A DNA stretch of 64,000 nt from an uncultured Christensenellaceae bacterium. GTDB taxonomy: Bacteria; Bacillota; Clostridia; Christensenellales; Borkfalkiaceae. Under the pieces are notes generated by a model that saw only the letters and a list, made by a program, of their open reading frames with translations, searched no databases and had not been told where the DNA came from. Of this stretch, positions 19,132 to 29,088 are shown in pieces. The position numbers and the translations under genes were made by a program. The stretch lies in NCBI GenBank assembly GCA_910586945.1, contig CAJULO010000003.1:1-64000 (forward strand). Reading direction: 5' to 3'. Numbering within the stretch: position 1 is the stretch's first letter; the number at the start of each line of letters is the position of its first letter.

Positions 19132-21888
19132 ATTAGCAGATAATCGCTGTATAGATGAGCGTTTTTTAGATAACCATTTTTCAAACAGATAAGTAAATAA
19201 ATTTGAAAGTAGGAAACAAGCAAATACAACCAGTGCCACATATAAGTATGCCACAAGGTCAAGAGGATGCTCTTTAAAATCTTTACTAAAAAATACATTT
19301 GGTAAAAAGCGTATACCTAATAATACAGCGATAAACATTGTTACAAAAATACAAGCACGCAGTAAGTTGAATGGTTGACAAATTCTAAATAGCATTACAA
19401 CACCAACTAAGCTAATACATAAAACTTGAATAGACTGAATTTGTCCTGGAGTATTTAAATAAACTTTATAGTTTTCTGGAGCTATCCATTTTAGTAGATA
19501 CACACTTTCAACAGAAAGAACTAAAAGGAGTGCAAAGGGAAGAGCTCGCATAATAATTTTTGATAAAAATCCACCCGTCACTCTATTTTTATTTGGTTGT
19601 AATGATAAAAAGAAACTAGGTATACCAATAACAAATAATTCCAGTAACATTAAATTATTTGTTTGAAATGGATATGCTGTTTGTGCCAAAATAGAGATAA
19701 CTGCAAATATGGTTGTAAATAGAGTCTTCATTAAGTAGAGTGATGAAGAGTTTTGTATATTATTTATAACACGCCGTCCTTCAAAAACAACCTGTGGCAT
19801 ATGTGCAAAGTTATCATCCATAAGTAAAATATGGCTAACATTTTTTGCCGCATCTGAACCAGATGCTACTGAAATTGCACAATCTGATTCTTTCATAGCT
19901 AGAATATCATTTACACCATCACCAGTCATGGCAACAGTGCTACCATCTGTTTTCATACTCTTGACTAAAATAGCTTTTTGTTCTGGAGTTACTCTACCAA
20001 AGACTGTATATTTTGATGCTATAGAACTCACTTCTTCATCGCTGAGTCCTTCTAAAGAAATATATTTATCAGCATTCGTTACGCCTACGCGTTTAGCAAC
20101 TTCGGCAACAGTGATGGGATTGTCTCCTGAAATAATTTTTATTGCTACATCATTTTCCTTAAACCATTTTATCGTGTCAATAGCATCTGGACGAATATTA
20201 TCGGCAATAGATATAATTGCAATAGCAGTCATTTCTGGCAATTCCTCGTCATGTATAGGTTCAAAAGTGTGTGCAACGAGTAATATTCTCAGTCCCATCT
20301 GTGCAAATTGTTCTATCATTTTCGATATTTTTTTGGGTAGATTTTTTGATAAAAATTCTGGAGCTCCAGTTGCAATCGTACCTATTTCTTCAAAAGTTAC
20401 TGCTGAGTATTTTCTTTTAGAAGAAAAAGGAACTATTTTGTTTGCATGTAAAGTATTAGAATGTCCAAAATGTGTAAAAAGAGCTTGTGCTGTTTGATTG
20501 CTATCATTTAAGTTATATAAGGTATTTGCTATAATTTCTGGTAATGGATAGTTAGTGGGATTTTTAAGTTGTATAATATCATTTACTTTCATTTTACCAT
20601 CAGTAATTGTTCCAGTTTTATCAAGACATAAAACATTTACGCGTGCCAACATCTCTAAAGAATACAAGTCTTGTAATAAAGTTTTTTCTTTTGTAAGCAA
20701 ACGAATATTCCCAATTGTTAAAGCAACGGAAGTCAGTAAAAGCATCCCAGAAGGTATCATACCAATAATGATGGATACAGTGTTTTGAATTGTCAAATTC
20801 AAATTGGAATTAAATTGTAAATAGTTAATTCTACCCATAAATATTGAAATAGGTAAAATGAGAAAACCTATAATCATAATAATGATTTTCGTAGAATTGA
20901 TAAGTTGAGAATTTGGTTTTTGATATTTTTTTGCTTTAGAAGAGAGTGAGTTTAAATAAGTTTCTTTACCCACTTTATCTACTTGTGCAAGACATGTTCC
21001 ACTGGAAATAAAACTACCAGCATAGAGTAAATCACCAACTTCCTTTTTTATTGGAATAGATTCACCGGTCAATAAGGATTCATTAACTTCAACAGTACCA
21101 TCACAAATTATACAATCTGCCGGAATTTGATTGCCTAAATTTAAAAAGACAATATCATCTAAAACGATATTTGTTATTGCAATATGCTGCATTGTTTGGT
21201 TGCGCAATACTTGTGCGGAAGGAGCATTTAACAGGGACAATTTATCCAGCTTTTTTTTAGCACGAATTTCAATCACAATACCAAAAGTGACATTGGCACT
21301 GAAAATTACAACAAAGAGATACTGTGAAAGGGGGGCATGTGCAAATAAAAGTGCTATGGCAACCATAATGCACAAAATATTGAAAAAAGTAATTAAATTA
21401 CCTAGAATAATTGATGTATATGTCTTGGAAAATGAGTGATTTGTATCATTAAATAAATATTGTTGATAGCGCATGTTGATTTGAGTTGTTGTAAGTCCAG
21501 TTGTCAAATTTGGTTCAAATCGAGGCACCTCAGAGGAGGATGGAATATTTAATTTTTTACTCTTTTTAAACTTTTTTTGAATACTGGCAAAATCAAGTTC
21601 ATCAGTTGTACTATCCATATCTTGTAGGAGTGTATCATTTAGATTTTGACTAGTAGTTGCATGCTCTAAATTATTATTTGTACTACTTGCATCTAACTTA
21701 TTTGGTGTTTCTTGTGTATTGTTTATTTTCTCATCTGTATTTGATGTTGTAATAATTTTTTCTTTTCTATTGCAATCTAAATCAATATCTTTATTGTTTT
21801 CAGAAGCAGCTTTTTCAATAGTTTTTTGTTTTGAATCTATTTTTTCTTTTGTGTTGATAGTATTTAGAACTTCTTTTTCTTCTTTCAT
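19126..21888 (-). CDS. Cation-transporting P-type ATPase, CtpE-like
   Basis: A 920-residue membrane ATPase. An unusual hydrophilic N-terminal extension of about 120 residues, rich in Asn, Thr, Lys and Glu, precedes the core that begins GLTTTQINMRYQ. It has the actuator motif TGES (274-277), phosphorylated Asp423 in DKTGTIT, GDGVNDILAMKESD and a C-terminal membrane domain of about six spans. The absence of a CPC motif or an HMA domain excludes a heavy-metal pump. The TSVALTIG and SDAAKNVSHILLMDDNF segments resemble the CtpE/YfgQ group, one of which imports Ca2+ in mycobacteria; ion specificity here is unknown. It stands alone on the minus strand, divergent from serS. Confidence 0.88.
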   Translation of the reverse strand: MKEEKEVLNTINTKEKIDSKQKTIEKAASENNKDIDLDCNRKEKIITTSNTDEKINNTQETPNKLDASSTNNNLEHATTSQNLNDTLLQDMDSTTDELDFASIQKKFKKSKKLNIPSSSEVPRFEPNLTTGLTTTQINMRYQQYLFNDTNHSFSKTYTSIILGNLITFFNILCIMVAIALLFAHAPLSQYLFVVIFSANVTFGIVIEIRAKKKLDKLSLLNAPSAQVLRNQTMQHIAITNIVLDDIVFLNLGNQIPADCIICDGTVEVNESLLTGESIPIKKEVGDLLYAGSFISSGTCLAQVDKVGKETYLNSLSSKAKKYQKPNSQLINSTKIIIMIIGFLILPISIFMGRINYLQFNSNLNLTIQNTVSIIIGMIPSGMLLLTSVALTIGNIRLLTKEKTLLQDLYSLEMLARVNVLCLDKTGTITDGKMKVNDIIQLKNPTNYPLPEIIANTLYNLNDSNQTAQALFTHFGHSNTLHANKIVPFSSKRKYSAVTFEEIGTIATGAPEFLSKNLPKKISKMIEQFAQMGLRILLVAHTFEPIHDEELPEMTAIAIISIADNIRPDAIDTIKWFKENDVAIKIISGDNPITVAEVAKRVGVTNADKYISLEGLSDEEVSSIASKYTVFGRVTPEQKAILVKSMKTDGSTVAMTGDGVNDILAMKESDCAISVASGSDAAKNVSHILLMDDNFAHMPQVVFEGRRVINNIQNSSSLYLMKTLFTTIFAVISILAQTAYPFQTNNLMLLELFVIGIPSFFLSLQPNKNRVTGGFLSKIIMRALPFALLLVLSVESVYLLKWIAPENYKVYLNTPGQIQSIQVLCISLVGVVMLFRICQPFNLLRACIFVTMFIAVLLGIRFLPNVFFSKDFKEHPLDLVAYLYVALVVFACFLLSNLFTYLFEKWLSKKRSSIQRLSANN

Positions 21889-22046
21889 AATAATCCATTA
21901 AAAAGTTTTCTTATTATTTAGTATAGCATATTTTAATTTATTTTACAAATATTTTTAGGTAATTTTTAAAAAACTAATACAGATGTATTGCAATATTTAG
22001 TAGACTATGTTACAATACAAACAAGATAAAAAGGAGCTGTTTGTAT

Positions 22047-23354
22047 ATGATAGATATCCAAATTTTAAGAAATGATGTTGAGAGAGTAAAAGAAAATATT
22101 AAAAAGAAATTTCAAGACCATAAATTACAAACTGTGGATAGAATTTTAGAAGAAGATTCTAAAAAAAGAGCGTTGCAAGGACAAATTGACGCTTTAAGAG
22201 CAAAACGCAATAGTTTAAGTGCAGAAATTGGTAAGTTAAAAGGTCAAAAGAATGGACAATTATCTAAGCAAGAGATAGATATAGCAGTGGATAACATCAA
22301 GCTTAAAGTGGAGGATATAAATACAAAAATAGCATTATACGAAAAGGAACTTGATGTTGTAGATGCTTCGTTAAAAAAGGATATGCTAACTATACCGAAT
22401 TTTATTGCAGATGAAGTACCAATTGGCAAAGATGATAGCGAGAATGTAGAGCGTAAAATCTTTTTAGGACAGCCCTTAAAGGAATTTGATTTACCATATC
22501 ATATAGATATTTTAGAAAAAGTTTGTGGCATAGACCTTGAATCTGCAAGAAAGGCAACAGGAGCAGGATTTTATTATTTGATGGGTGATATAGCAAGGTT
22601 GCATAGTGCTATATTATCTTATGCCAGAGATTTTATGATTAATAAAGGTTTTTTATACTGTATACCACCTTATCTATTGCGAGGCGAAGTTGCAAAAGGA
22701 GTACTTCCATTTGAAGAAATGGATGCAATGATGTATAAAATTGAAGGAGAAGATATGTATCTTATTGGTACAAGTGAGCATTCCATTCTCGGTAGATATT
22801 TTAATACTATTTTACAGGAAGAAGAACTACCAGTAACAATAACATCCTATTCTCCATGCTTTAGAAAGGAAAAGGGGGCACATGGTTTAGAGGAAAGAGG
22901 TATTTATAGAATCCATCAATTTGAAAAGCAAGAGATGATTGTGCTCTGTAGACCAGAGGAGAGCAATGCGTGGTTTGAAAAAATGTATACTTATACTGTG
23001 GAATTATTCACAAGTTTAGAAATTCCGTGTAGAACATTAGAGTGTTGCTCTGGTGACCTTGGCGACTTGAAATATAGAAGTATTGATGTAGAGGCATGGA
23101 GTCCAAGACAAAAAAAATATTTTGAAGTAGGTAGCTGTTCTAACTTAACAGATGCACAAGCAAGGCGTTTAGGAATTCGTTACAAATCAAAAAATGGCAA
23201 CCAATTTTTGCACACATTGAATAATACAGTGGTTGCTCCTCCCAGAATGCTGATTGCCTATGTTGAAAATCATGTCAATAGAGACGGTAGTATAAATATT
23301 CCTAAAGTATTACAACCATATATGGGTGGGAATTGTAAAATTGAAGTAAAATAA
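22047..23354 (+). CDS. serS: Seryl-tRNA synthetase
   Basis: A 435-residue class II synthetase. The N-terminal coiled-coil tRNA-binding arm is about residues 30-110. The catalytic motifs are FRKEKGAHGLEERGIYRIHQFEK (motif 2) and the C-terminal PPRMLIAYVEN (motif 3). The serine-binding region reads TSEHSILGRY rather than the common TAEVPL, placing it in a less usual SerRS clade. The ATG at 22047 is ten bases after AAGGAG; the in-frame TTG at 22041 is too close. There is no T-box leader in the short upstream gap. Confidence 0.95.
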   Translation: MIDIQILRNDVERVKENIKKKFQDHKLQTVDRILEEDSKKRALQGQIDALRAKRNSLSAEIGKLKGQKNGQLSKQEIDIAVDNIKLKVEDINTKIALYEKELDVVDASLKKDMLTIPNFIADEVPIGKDDSENVERKIFLGQPLKEFDLPYHIDILEKVCGIDLESARKATGAGFYYLMGDIARLHSAILSYARDFMINKGFLYCIPPYLLRGEVAKGVLPFEEMDAMMYKIEGEDMYLIGTSEHSILGRYFNTILQEEELPVTITSYSPCFRKEKGAHGLEERGIYRIHQFEKQEMIVLCRPEESNAWFEKMYTYTVELFTSLEIPCRTLECCSGDLGDLKYRSIDVEAWSPRQKKYFEVGSCSNLTDAQARRLGIRYKSKNGNQFLHTLNNTVVAPPRMLIAYVENHVNRDGSINIPKVLQPYMGGNCKIEVK

Positions 23355-23373
23355 AAGTAGTTGTAATTGTACC

Positions 23374-25566
23374 ATGGAAGAAAATTTGCAAGATACCAAA
23401 ATAACAAAATTGAATCCATTAAAAGTTGTGAACTTTAGATTGCCAGTTGTGCTTTTTATGCTAGCAATTTTAAGTTCTATAGCAGTCTGCTATTTTGGTA
23501 TTTATGCACTTTTTCTCAATATTATTTTCTTAGCCTTTACAATAGTATATACCATCTATTTGCTTGTAAAACATAAGACTCTACTTCCTTTTATTCTATT
23601 TGCTTTCCTAAGTTTATTTGTAATAAATGTCTGTATTATACAATTTACTACACAAGCCAAGCAATATAATAGCGAAGTCAATCTATCAGAATCAATATCT
23701 GTTCGTGGTAAAGTGGTAGAAATTGCATCTCATTCGTCATTTCATAAAACATTGCTTGTTAAAAGTGAAGAGATGAAGAGTAATTCTAGTGGATATTTAA
23801 AAAATGCCTATATTCAAGTAAGTGTTAGTGGAGTTATAGATTGCAATATAGGAAGTACAATTGCATTTACTGCAAATTTGGAAAAATATCAATTTACAAA
23901 TATAAATGAAAATCTAACAAACTTTATTGAAAATATTCAGTATTATACAACAGTAAAGGCCAGTCAAATTGAAATATTGCCGCATACAACTTTTAACTTT
24001 TTTATCTTTTTACGTGCAAGAATTTATAAGCTACTGTTTGAGAATTTTAATAGTGAAGTGGCAGGATTTGCATATGCAATGCTGATAGGAGATAACCATT
24101 TTTTAGAAAAAGATAGTTTACAAAATATACGCTTTGCTGGTGTTGCACATATATTTGCTATTTCTGGATTGCATATTGGGATATTGTATACTTTGCTACA
24201 ATTCTTTTTTAAAAGATTGCCTTTTCCAAAATTTGTAAAATTTATAAGTATAGGTGTTGTTTTATTTTTATATAGCGGAATTTGTCGTTTTTCAGCATCC
24301 ACTTTGCGAGCGACAATTATGGCAATGCTAGCATTATTGTCTCGTTATACATTTCAGAAAAAAGATGCTTTAAATACACTGGCACTCTCTGGACTCTGTC
24401 TTTTATTGTTTAAACCAATTTATCTATTTAGTGTAGGATATCAACTATCCATGGTAGCTGTTTTTGCACTTACAATCATTGCTCCACATTTTGTGCGACT
24501 ATGTAAAGTCAAAAATAAATATCTGACAAGATTTTTAAAGGCAATTATTATTCCAACTACTGTACAGATAGCAACTTTACCATTTTTAATCAATTATTTT
24601 GGTTATATTAGTTTCTTTTCCGTCTTTGTCAATATAGTATTTGTTCCAATTTTAAGTGGCACTTTTAGTTTGCTATTTTTGGCAACTATACTTTCACTTT
24701 GTTGTTTATCTCTCGGTAAAATATTGCTTTTTATTCCTATGGAATTATTAAAACTAATATTGCAACCGCTTACTTTGTTTTCTTTTAAAGTCTTTTTACT
24801 CAGTGGGTTTTCCTTTGGAAGCGAAGCAATATTGATATGGATTTTAACACTTTTTATAATGAGTGATAAAGTAAACTTATCTAAAATAGCAAAAATGATT
24901 ACAGTCGTTGCCTTTCTAGCAACTATAGGTCTGCTATTTCTACTACAAACTATACTTCCACAAGCAAATATACAAATTGTTTTGTCACAATATTATGATA
25001 GCAAAGTTGTCTTATTGAAAGAAGAGAATAAGAATTATCTATTGACCAATACAAAACTGAGTACAACTTTTTTAACCAATCTGTTTATGCGACAAAATGT
25101 ACATAGTATTGATGGACTCTACTTATATAGTGATGATATTGTTTATATTAATAGTACTGTACCGATAGTAAATCAATTGGCGCCAGTAAAAAATGTATAT
25201 GCTTTGACAGATACACTGCAAAACGCCTTTCCCACAATACAAATGCATACAATGCATAATACATTTACAGTTGGTAGTTTTAAAGGTAACTTGCTAGGTA
25301 AAGGAGCTATAAAGCTTGATGATAGTCGTATGAGTATATTGCTAGTATATAACTATGAGACAATTGTCTATCCGTATGTCAATCTTTTAATTGCAACTGA
25401 CTATGATAGTGCGCTTGTACACTTGATATCTTCTGATAATGCCTTTTATTTTGGGAAGAAACAAGAAGAAGGTACAGAGAATATTCTTGCTCAAATTGAT
25501 ACAAAAATACTATTGTTACAGAAAAGGAAAAATTATGGAATTTATTCAACTGAAGCAAAGTCTTAA
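23374..25566 (+). CDS. comEC: ComEC/Rec2 DNA uptake channel protein with degenerate C-terminus
   Basis: A 730-residue multi-span membrane protein. An N-terminal soluble loop (about 90-210) is followed by the ComEC core FAYAMLIGDNHFLEKD and RFAGVAHIFAISGLHIGILY, then YSGICRFSASTLRATIMAML, the signatures of the competence channel that moves single-stranded DNA inward. The C-terminal 190 residues align in position with the usual metallo-beta-lactamase domain but contain no HxHxDH motif, so nuclease activity is probably lost. There is no clear ribosome binding site before the ATG, 19 bases after serS. Its end overlaps holA by 32 bases, a common ComEC-HolA arrangement. Confidence 0.88.
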   Translation: MEENLQDTKITKLNPLKVVNFRLPVVLFMLAILSSIAVCYFGIYALFLNIIFLAFTIVYTIYLLVKHKTLLPFILFAFLSLFVINVCIIQFTTQAKQYNSEVNLSESISVRGKVVEIASHSSFHKTLLVKSEEMKSNSSGYLKNAYIQVSVSGVIDCNIGSTIAFTANLEKYQFTNINENLTNFIENIQYYTTVKASQIEILPHTTFNFFIFLRARIYKLLFENFNSEVAGFAYAMLIGDNHFLEKDSLQNIRFAGVAHIFAISGLHIGILYTLLQFFFKRLPFPKFVKFISIGVVLFLYSGICRFSASTLRATIMAMLALLSRYTFQKKDALNTLALSGLCLLLFKPIYLFSVGYQLSMVAVFALTIIAPHFVRLCKVKNKYLTRFLKAIIIPTTVQIATLPFLINYFGYISFFSVFVNIVFVPILSGTFSLLFLATILSLCCLSLGKILLFIPMELLKLILQPLTLFSFKVFLLSGFSFGSEAILIWILTLFIMSDKVNLSKIAKMITVVAFLATIGLLFLLQTILPQANIQIVLSQYYDSKVVLLKEENKNYLLTNTKLSTTFLTNLFMRQNVHSIDGLYLYSDDIVYINSTVPIVNQLAPVKNVYALTDTLQNAFPTIQMHTMHNTFTVGSFKGNLLGKGAIKLDDSRMSILLVYNYETIVYPYVNLLIATDYDSALVHLISSDNAFYFGKKQEEGTENILAQIDTKILLLQKRKNYGIYSTEAKS

Positions 25567-26557
25567 GACAAAAATTTCTCCTATATATCTTTTGCAAGGG
25601 AATGATGCATTTTCCCTTCAAAAAGGAATGGAACTATTGAAAAAGAGTTTAATTTCTATGCCAGAAGTCAATTATATATTGATAGAGGGGGAAGAATTAC
25701 AAGCAGAAAAATTACAGCAGTTTATTTTATCTTGCACAGCGGAACCATTTTTAGAAAAAAGGCGTTTGCTTGTTGTAAAAAACTTTCATCCAACAACAAA
25801 GGAATTTAATAAATATTGTAAATTCTATTTTGAGAATCCATTAGAGAGTACGGTCTTAGTTATTGTAAATTTTGAAGAAAAAGAACAGAAAGAGAGCAAT
25901 GAAAAGGGCAAATCCAAGAAAGAGAACATGAAAGTTAAGTTGGAAAAACAAGCGAATGTGCAGTATGTTGCTTGTAATAAATTGCAAAAAACAGATATTT
26001 TAAAACTAATTGCAAGAATATGTACGAATCATTCTGTTGCAATTGAAGCACAAGCAGCAGATTGTTTAGTTGCGTATACCTTAAAAGATATGCTGCGTAT
26101 TGAAAATGAACTATTAAAATTGATAGCATATGTCAATACAGGAGGATGTATAACATTACAAAATGTGCAAGATATGGTTATGCCAGAGCAAGACTTTAAA
26201 ATATATGAATTAAGTAATGCATTAGCTTTACAAAAACAGCAAGAATACTTTAGAATTCAAAATGATATGCAACAAAAGGGAGTAGAGAGTATAGCAATAT
26301 TAAATACATTACTGCGGCATTATCAAACTTTACTCAATATCTATGTATTGAATAAATCTAGTGTAGAAACAGCAGAACAATTGCACATACAAAATTTTGC
26401 AGTGCAAAAATATAAAGAACAAATTGCTAAAATTGGTGCAGATAAACTAACTATGCAATATAAGTTATTGGTTCGTGCTATAAATGACTATAAAAATGGA
26501 TATATTAGTCAAGAGTTGGCACTTACACAAGTTGTAGCAAAAATATTTTATCAATAG
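25535..26557 (+). CDS. holA: DNA polymerase III delta subunit
   Basis: A 340-residue clamp-loader subunit that opens the sliding clamp. It starts IQLKQSLKTKISPIYLLQGND, the family's N-terminal pattern, followed by the AAA+-like fold without intact Walker motifs and a helical C-terminus (about 210-340). Sequence identity in this family is low, but position after comEC strongly supports the call. The ATG at 25535 follows AAAAGGAAAA and lies inside the end of comEC; a longer in-frame start upstream would overlap comEC by over 100 bases. Confidence 0.88.
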   Translation: MEFIQLKQSLKTKISPIYLLQGNDAFSLQKGMELLKKSLISMPEVNYILIEGEELQAEKLQQFILSCTAEPFLEKRRLLVVKNFHPTTKEFNKYCKFYFENPLESTVLVIVNFEEKEQKESNEKGKSKKENMKVKLEKQANVQYVACNKLQKTDILKLIARICTNHSVAIEAQAADCLVAYTLKDMLRIENELLKLIAYVNTGGCITLQNVQDMVMPEQDFKIYELSNALALQKQQEYFRIQNDMQQKGVESIAILNTLLRHYQTLLNIYVLNKSSVETAEQLHIQNFAVQKYKEQIAKIGADKLTMQYKLLVRAINDYKNGYISQELALTQVVAKIFYQ

Positions 26558-26635
26558 TCGTAAAAATACTTTATTTTTTTATAAAAATGGAGTAAAATAA
26601 ATTAAATGTAAAAATATAAGGAAATATTACCTTTT

Positions 26636-27439
26636 ATGAGTTTTTGGAATAAAATAGTACAAGTTTTTACAGGAATAAATCCTATTATTCTGACCCTTGA
26701 AATTATATTATTTACAATTGTATTTTATTATCTTTTTTGTATACCAAAATTAGGTGGAGCAAGTTGGGTAAATATACTTACAATTGCAGTTTCTCTCGTA
26801 GTTGTCTTATTGGCGCCAAGTGTAGAATCTGGTTATTTATCATTATTGGTTACCTTGTCCACGACGGCAATAATCACTATTGTTTTGTTTCAATCAGAAG
26901 TTCGACGCAATATATTTATGCTCAGTTTTTTGAAAAAAGAAAATAAAATGACGGGAACACGCTATAAAAATAAAATTAGTGAAAAAGATGTGCAAGACTA
27001 TATCAATGAAATTGTAAAGGCACTTTTTAATTTATCTAAACAAAATATAGGTGCACTCATTATTTTATCAAATGATAATATTCCACAAGTTGTATTGGAT
27101 AGTGGTGTGCCTATCAATGCGCAAATAAGTTCGCAATTGATTGAAAGTATTTTTAATGCTAAATCGCCATTGCATGATGGGGCAATGCTTATCAATAATG
27201 CTCGCATACAGAGTGTCGGTTGTTTTTTACAATTATCACGCGATACTACGATTCCAAAAGAGTTAGGAACGCGTCATAGAGCGGGAATTGGTATAACGGA
27301 GACAACAAATGTAACTGCACTAATTGTTTCAGAAGAAACTGGTGTAATTAGTATAGTGCAACATGGTAAAATACAGCGTTATGCAGATCATGAAATGTTG
27401 CAAAAAACATTGCTTGACTATTTTTGGAAGGAGTTATAA
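26636..27439 (+). CDS. cdaA: CdaA diadenylate cyclase
   Basis: A 267-residue membrane enzyme making cyclic di-AMP from two ATP. Three predicted spans (about 17-36, 44-62, 67-86) precede a DAC domain with DGA (181-183) and RHRAG (213-217), both needed for catalysis. Length and topology match CdaA (DacA/YbbP). Cyclic di-AMP controls potassium and osmotic balance and wall growth. In most Firmicutes the next genes are cdaR and glmM; here only a 37-codon CdaR-like gene follows three bases later, then aspartokinase. Confidence 0.96.
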   Translation: MSFWNKIVQVFTGINPIILTLEIILFTIVFYYLFCIPKLGGASWVNILTIAVSLVVVLLAPSVESGYLSLLVTLSTTAIITIVLFQSEVRRNIFMLSFLKKENKMTGTRYKNKISEKDVQDYINEIVKALFNLSKQNIGALIILSNDNIPQVVLDSGVPINAQISSQLIESIFNAKSPLHDGAMLINNARIQSVGCFLQLSRDTTIPKELGTRHRAGIGITETTNVTALIVSEETGVISIVQHGKIQRYADHEMLQKTLLDYFWKEL

Positions 27440-27441
27440 AC

Positions 27442-27555
27442 ATGAAAAAATCTTTTGGACAGCGTTTGAAAAATTTATTTGTACACAATATAATTTGGAA
27501 AATTATAGCGATAATAACCGCTGTCGTAGTTGTTATTTTGTTAAGGTGGAAATAG
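27442..27555 (+). CDS. 37-residue membrane micro-protein resembling the CdaR N-terminus
   Basis: A short gene starting three bases after the cdaA stop with a strong GGAAGGAG site at 27426-27433. The product is basic at the front (MKKSFGQRLKNLF) and then forms a single span, HNIIWKIIAIITAVVVVILL, ending RWK. The pattern 'N..WKI.A...AV.....' is that of the N-terminal membrane anchor of CdaR, the CdaA regulator, but none of CdaR's extracellular YbbR domains follows: the frame stops at TAG and aspartokinase starts six bases on. It could be a reduced CdaR or a decayed gene; the good ribosome binding site and intact frame favour a translated peptide. Confidence 0.6.
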   Translation: MKKSFGQRLKNLFVHNIIWKIIAIITAVVVVILLRWK

Positions 27556-27560
27556 CTAAA

Positions 27561-28889
27561 ATGGGGAAAAAAAATTCTAATATAGTATGTAAATTTGGTG
27601 GTACATCTTGTGCAAATGCTCAAAATATCCTAAAAGTGGAAGAGATAATTTCAAGTAATAAAAATAGAAAATTTATTGTTGTTTCTGCTCCCGGCAAAAG
27701 AAGTACAACTGATATAAAAATAACAGATATGCTTTATACTTGTCATAATGCACTCATGACAACTGGAAATTGTGATGCAATTTTTGGTCAAATTGCAGAG
27801 CGATTTTTGGCAATTGCACATGATTTACAAATTGGCAATATACAACTAATTTTAGAAGAAACAAGACAAGATATATACAGGCATAAAAGTTTAGATTTTA
27901 CTGCATCACGCGGTGAATATTTAAATGCAATTTGTATAGCAAAGAGACTTAATTTACCTTTTATAGATGCAAAAGATATTATTTTTTTTAACGAACAAAA
28001 TACTCTTGATGAGAATCGTACCTATACAGCTATTGCTACAAAACTTAAAGGATTACAAGGGGCAATCATTCCAGGTTTTTATGGTACTGATGTAAAAGGG
28101 AATATAAAAACATTTTCTCGTGGTGGCAGTGATATTAGTGGGGCAATTTTAGCGAGAGGAGTCAATGCTAGTATTTATGAAAATTGGACGGATGTAGATG
28201 CTTTTTTAGTGTGTGACCCCAATATTGTAGAGAATCCTCAAAAAATCTCAAAGCTTTCCTTTCAAGAACTAAGAGAATTATCTTATATGGGTGCGAATGT
28301 ATTACATGCCGACTGTATTTTTCCACTGATAGATACAAATATTGTGATAAATATTAGGAATACATTTAATCCAAACTGCAGTGGAACAGATATTGTACAG
28401 GTGAAAGATACTCAAAAGACTGAAAATGTAATAACAGGTATAGCGGGCAAAAAAGATTTTACAATTCTTCATATTGAAAAGGCAATGATGAATACTGAAG
28501 TGGGATTTGTACATAAGGTTTTGTCGCTTATAAAAGAGGAAAATATTAGTTTTGAACATATGCCATCAGGTATAGATATGATATCGCTAGTAATTGAAAG
28601 TAAATTATTACAAGGAGAAAGAAAGGTTAGACTTTTAGAAAAAATTGAAAGGGAAGTTCGACCTGATTGTTTAAAGGTAATAGAAAATATTGCACTAATA
28701 GCAATCGTGGGGCATGGAATGCAAGGTACAATTGGGTCAGCAAGTAGAGTATTACAAGCAATTAGTAAAGCAAATATAAATATTAGAATTATTGATAAAA
28801 GTAGTGGCGAATTAAATATCATTGTGGGTGTAAATAATGCTGATTATGCAAAAAGTATTCAAGCATTATATGCAGAATTTTTTGACTAA
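27561..28889 (+). CDS. lysC: Aspartate kinase
   Basis: A 442-residue enzyme phosphorylating aspartate, the entry to lysine, threonine, methionine and diaminopimelate synthesis. It has the KFGGTS motif at the N-terminus, FSRGGSDISGAILARG, YENWTDVDAF and two C-terminal ACT domains (about 300-442) for feedback control. I chose the ATG at 27561 (MGKKNSNIVCKFGG) with an AGGTGG site; the frame is open much further upstream but that stretch overlaps cdaA and the micro-gene. Monofunctional; no lysine riboswitch is visible because it is read within the cdaA transcript. Confidence 0.93.
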   Translation: MGKKNSNIVCKFGGTSCANAQNILKVEEIISSNKNRKFIVVSAPGKRSTTDIKITDMLYTCHNALMTTGNCDAIFGQIAERFLAIAHDLQIGNIQLILEETRQDIYRHKSLDFTASRGEYLNAICIAKRLNLPFIDAKDIIFFNEQNTLDENRTYTAIATKLKGLQGAIIPGFYGTDVKGNIKTFSRGGSDISGAILARGVNASIYENWTDVDAFLVCDPNIVENPQKISKLSFQELRELSYMGANVLHADCIFPLIDTNIVINIRNTFNPNCSGTDIVQVKDTQKTENVITGIAGKKDFTILHIEKAMMNTEVGFVHKVLSLIKEENISFEHMPSGIDMISLVIESKLLQGERKVRLLEKIEREVRPDCLKVIENIALIAIVGHGMQGTIGSASRVLQAISKANINIRIIDKSSGELNIIVGVNNADYAKSIQALYAEFFD

Positions 28890-29041
28890 ACAATTTTCAA
28901 TCATACGGAAAATTCTTTCTATAAAAATGCATAAAAGATGATATAAAAAGTATTTTTAAAGGAAAGTCATACTCTAAATAACTATATAAATATTCTATTT
29001 GTTTGTAGAGCATTCTATTAAAATATACTATACTAATTTAA

Positions 29042-29082
29042 ATAATAAAAAAAGCATGTTACAAACATGCTTTTTTTATTAT
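29042..29082. terminator. Bidirectional terminator
   Basis: Perfect 19-bp arms around GCATGTT-ACA-AACATGC with A- and T-tracts, between convergent genes. Confidence 0.88.
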
Positions 29083-29088
29083 AAGGAA

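Noticed and set aside
21900..22046. T-box leader for serS.
   Set aside because: The gap is too short and lacks the conserved T-box sequence.
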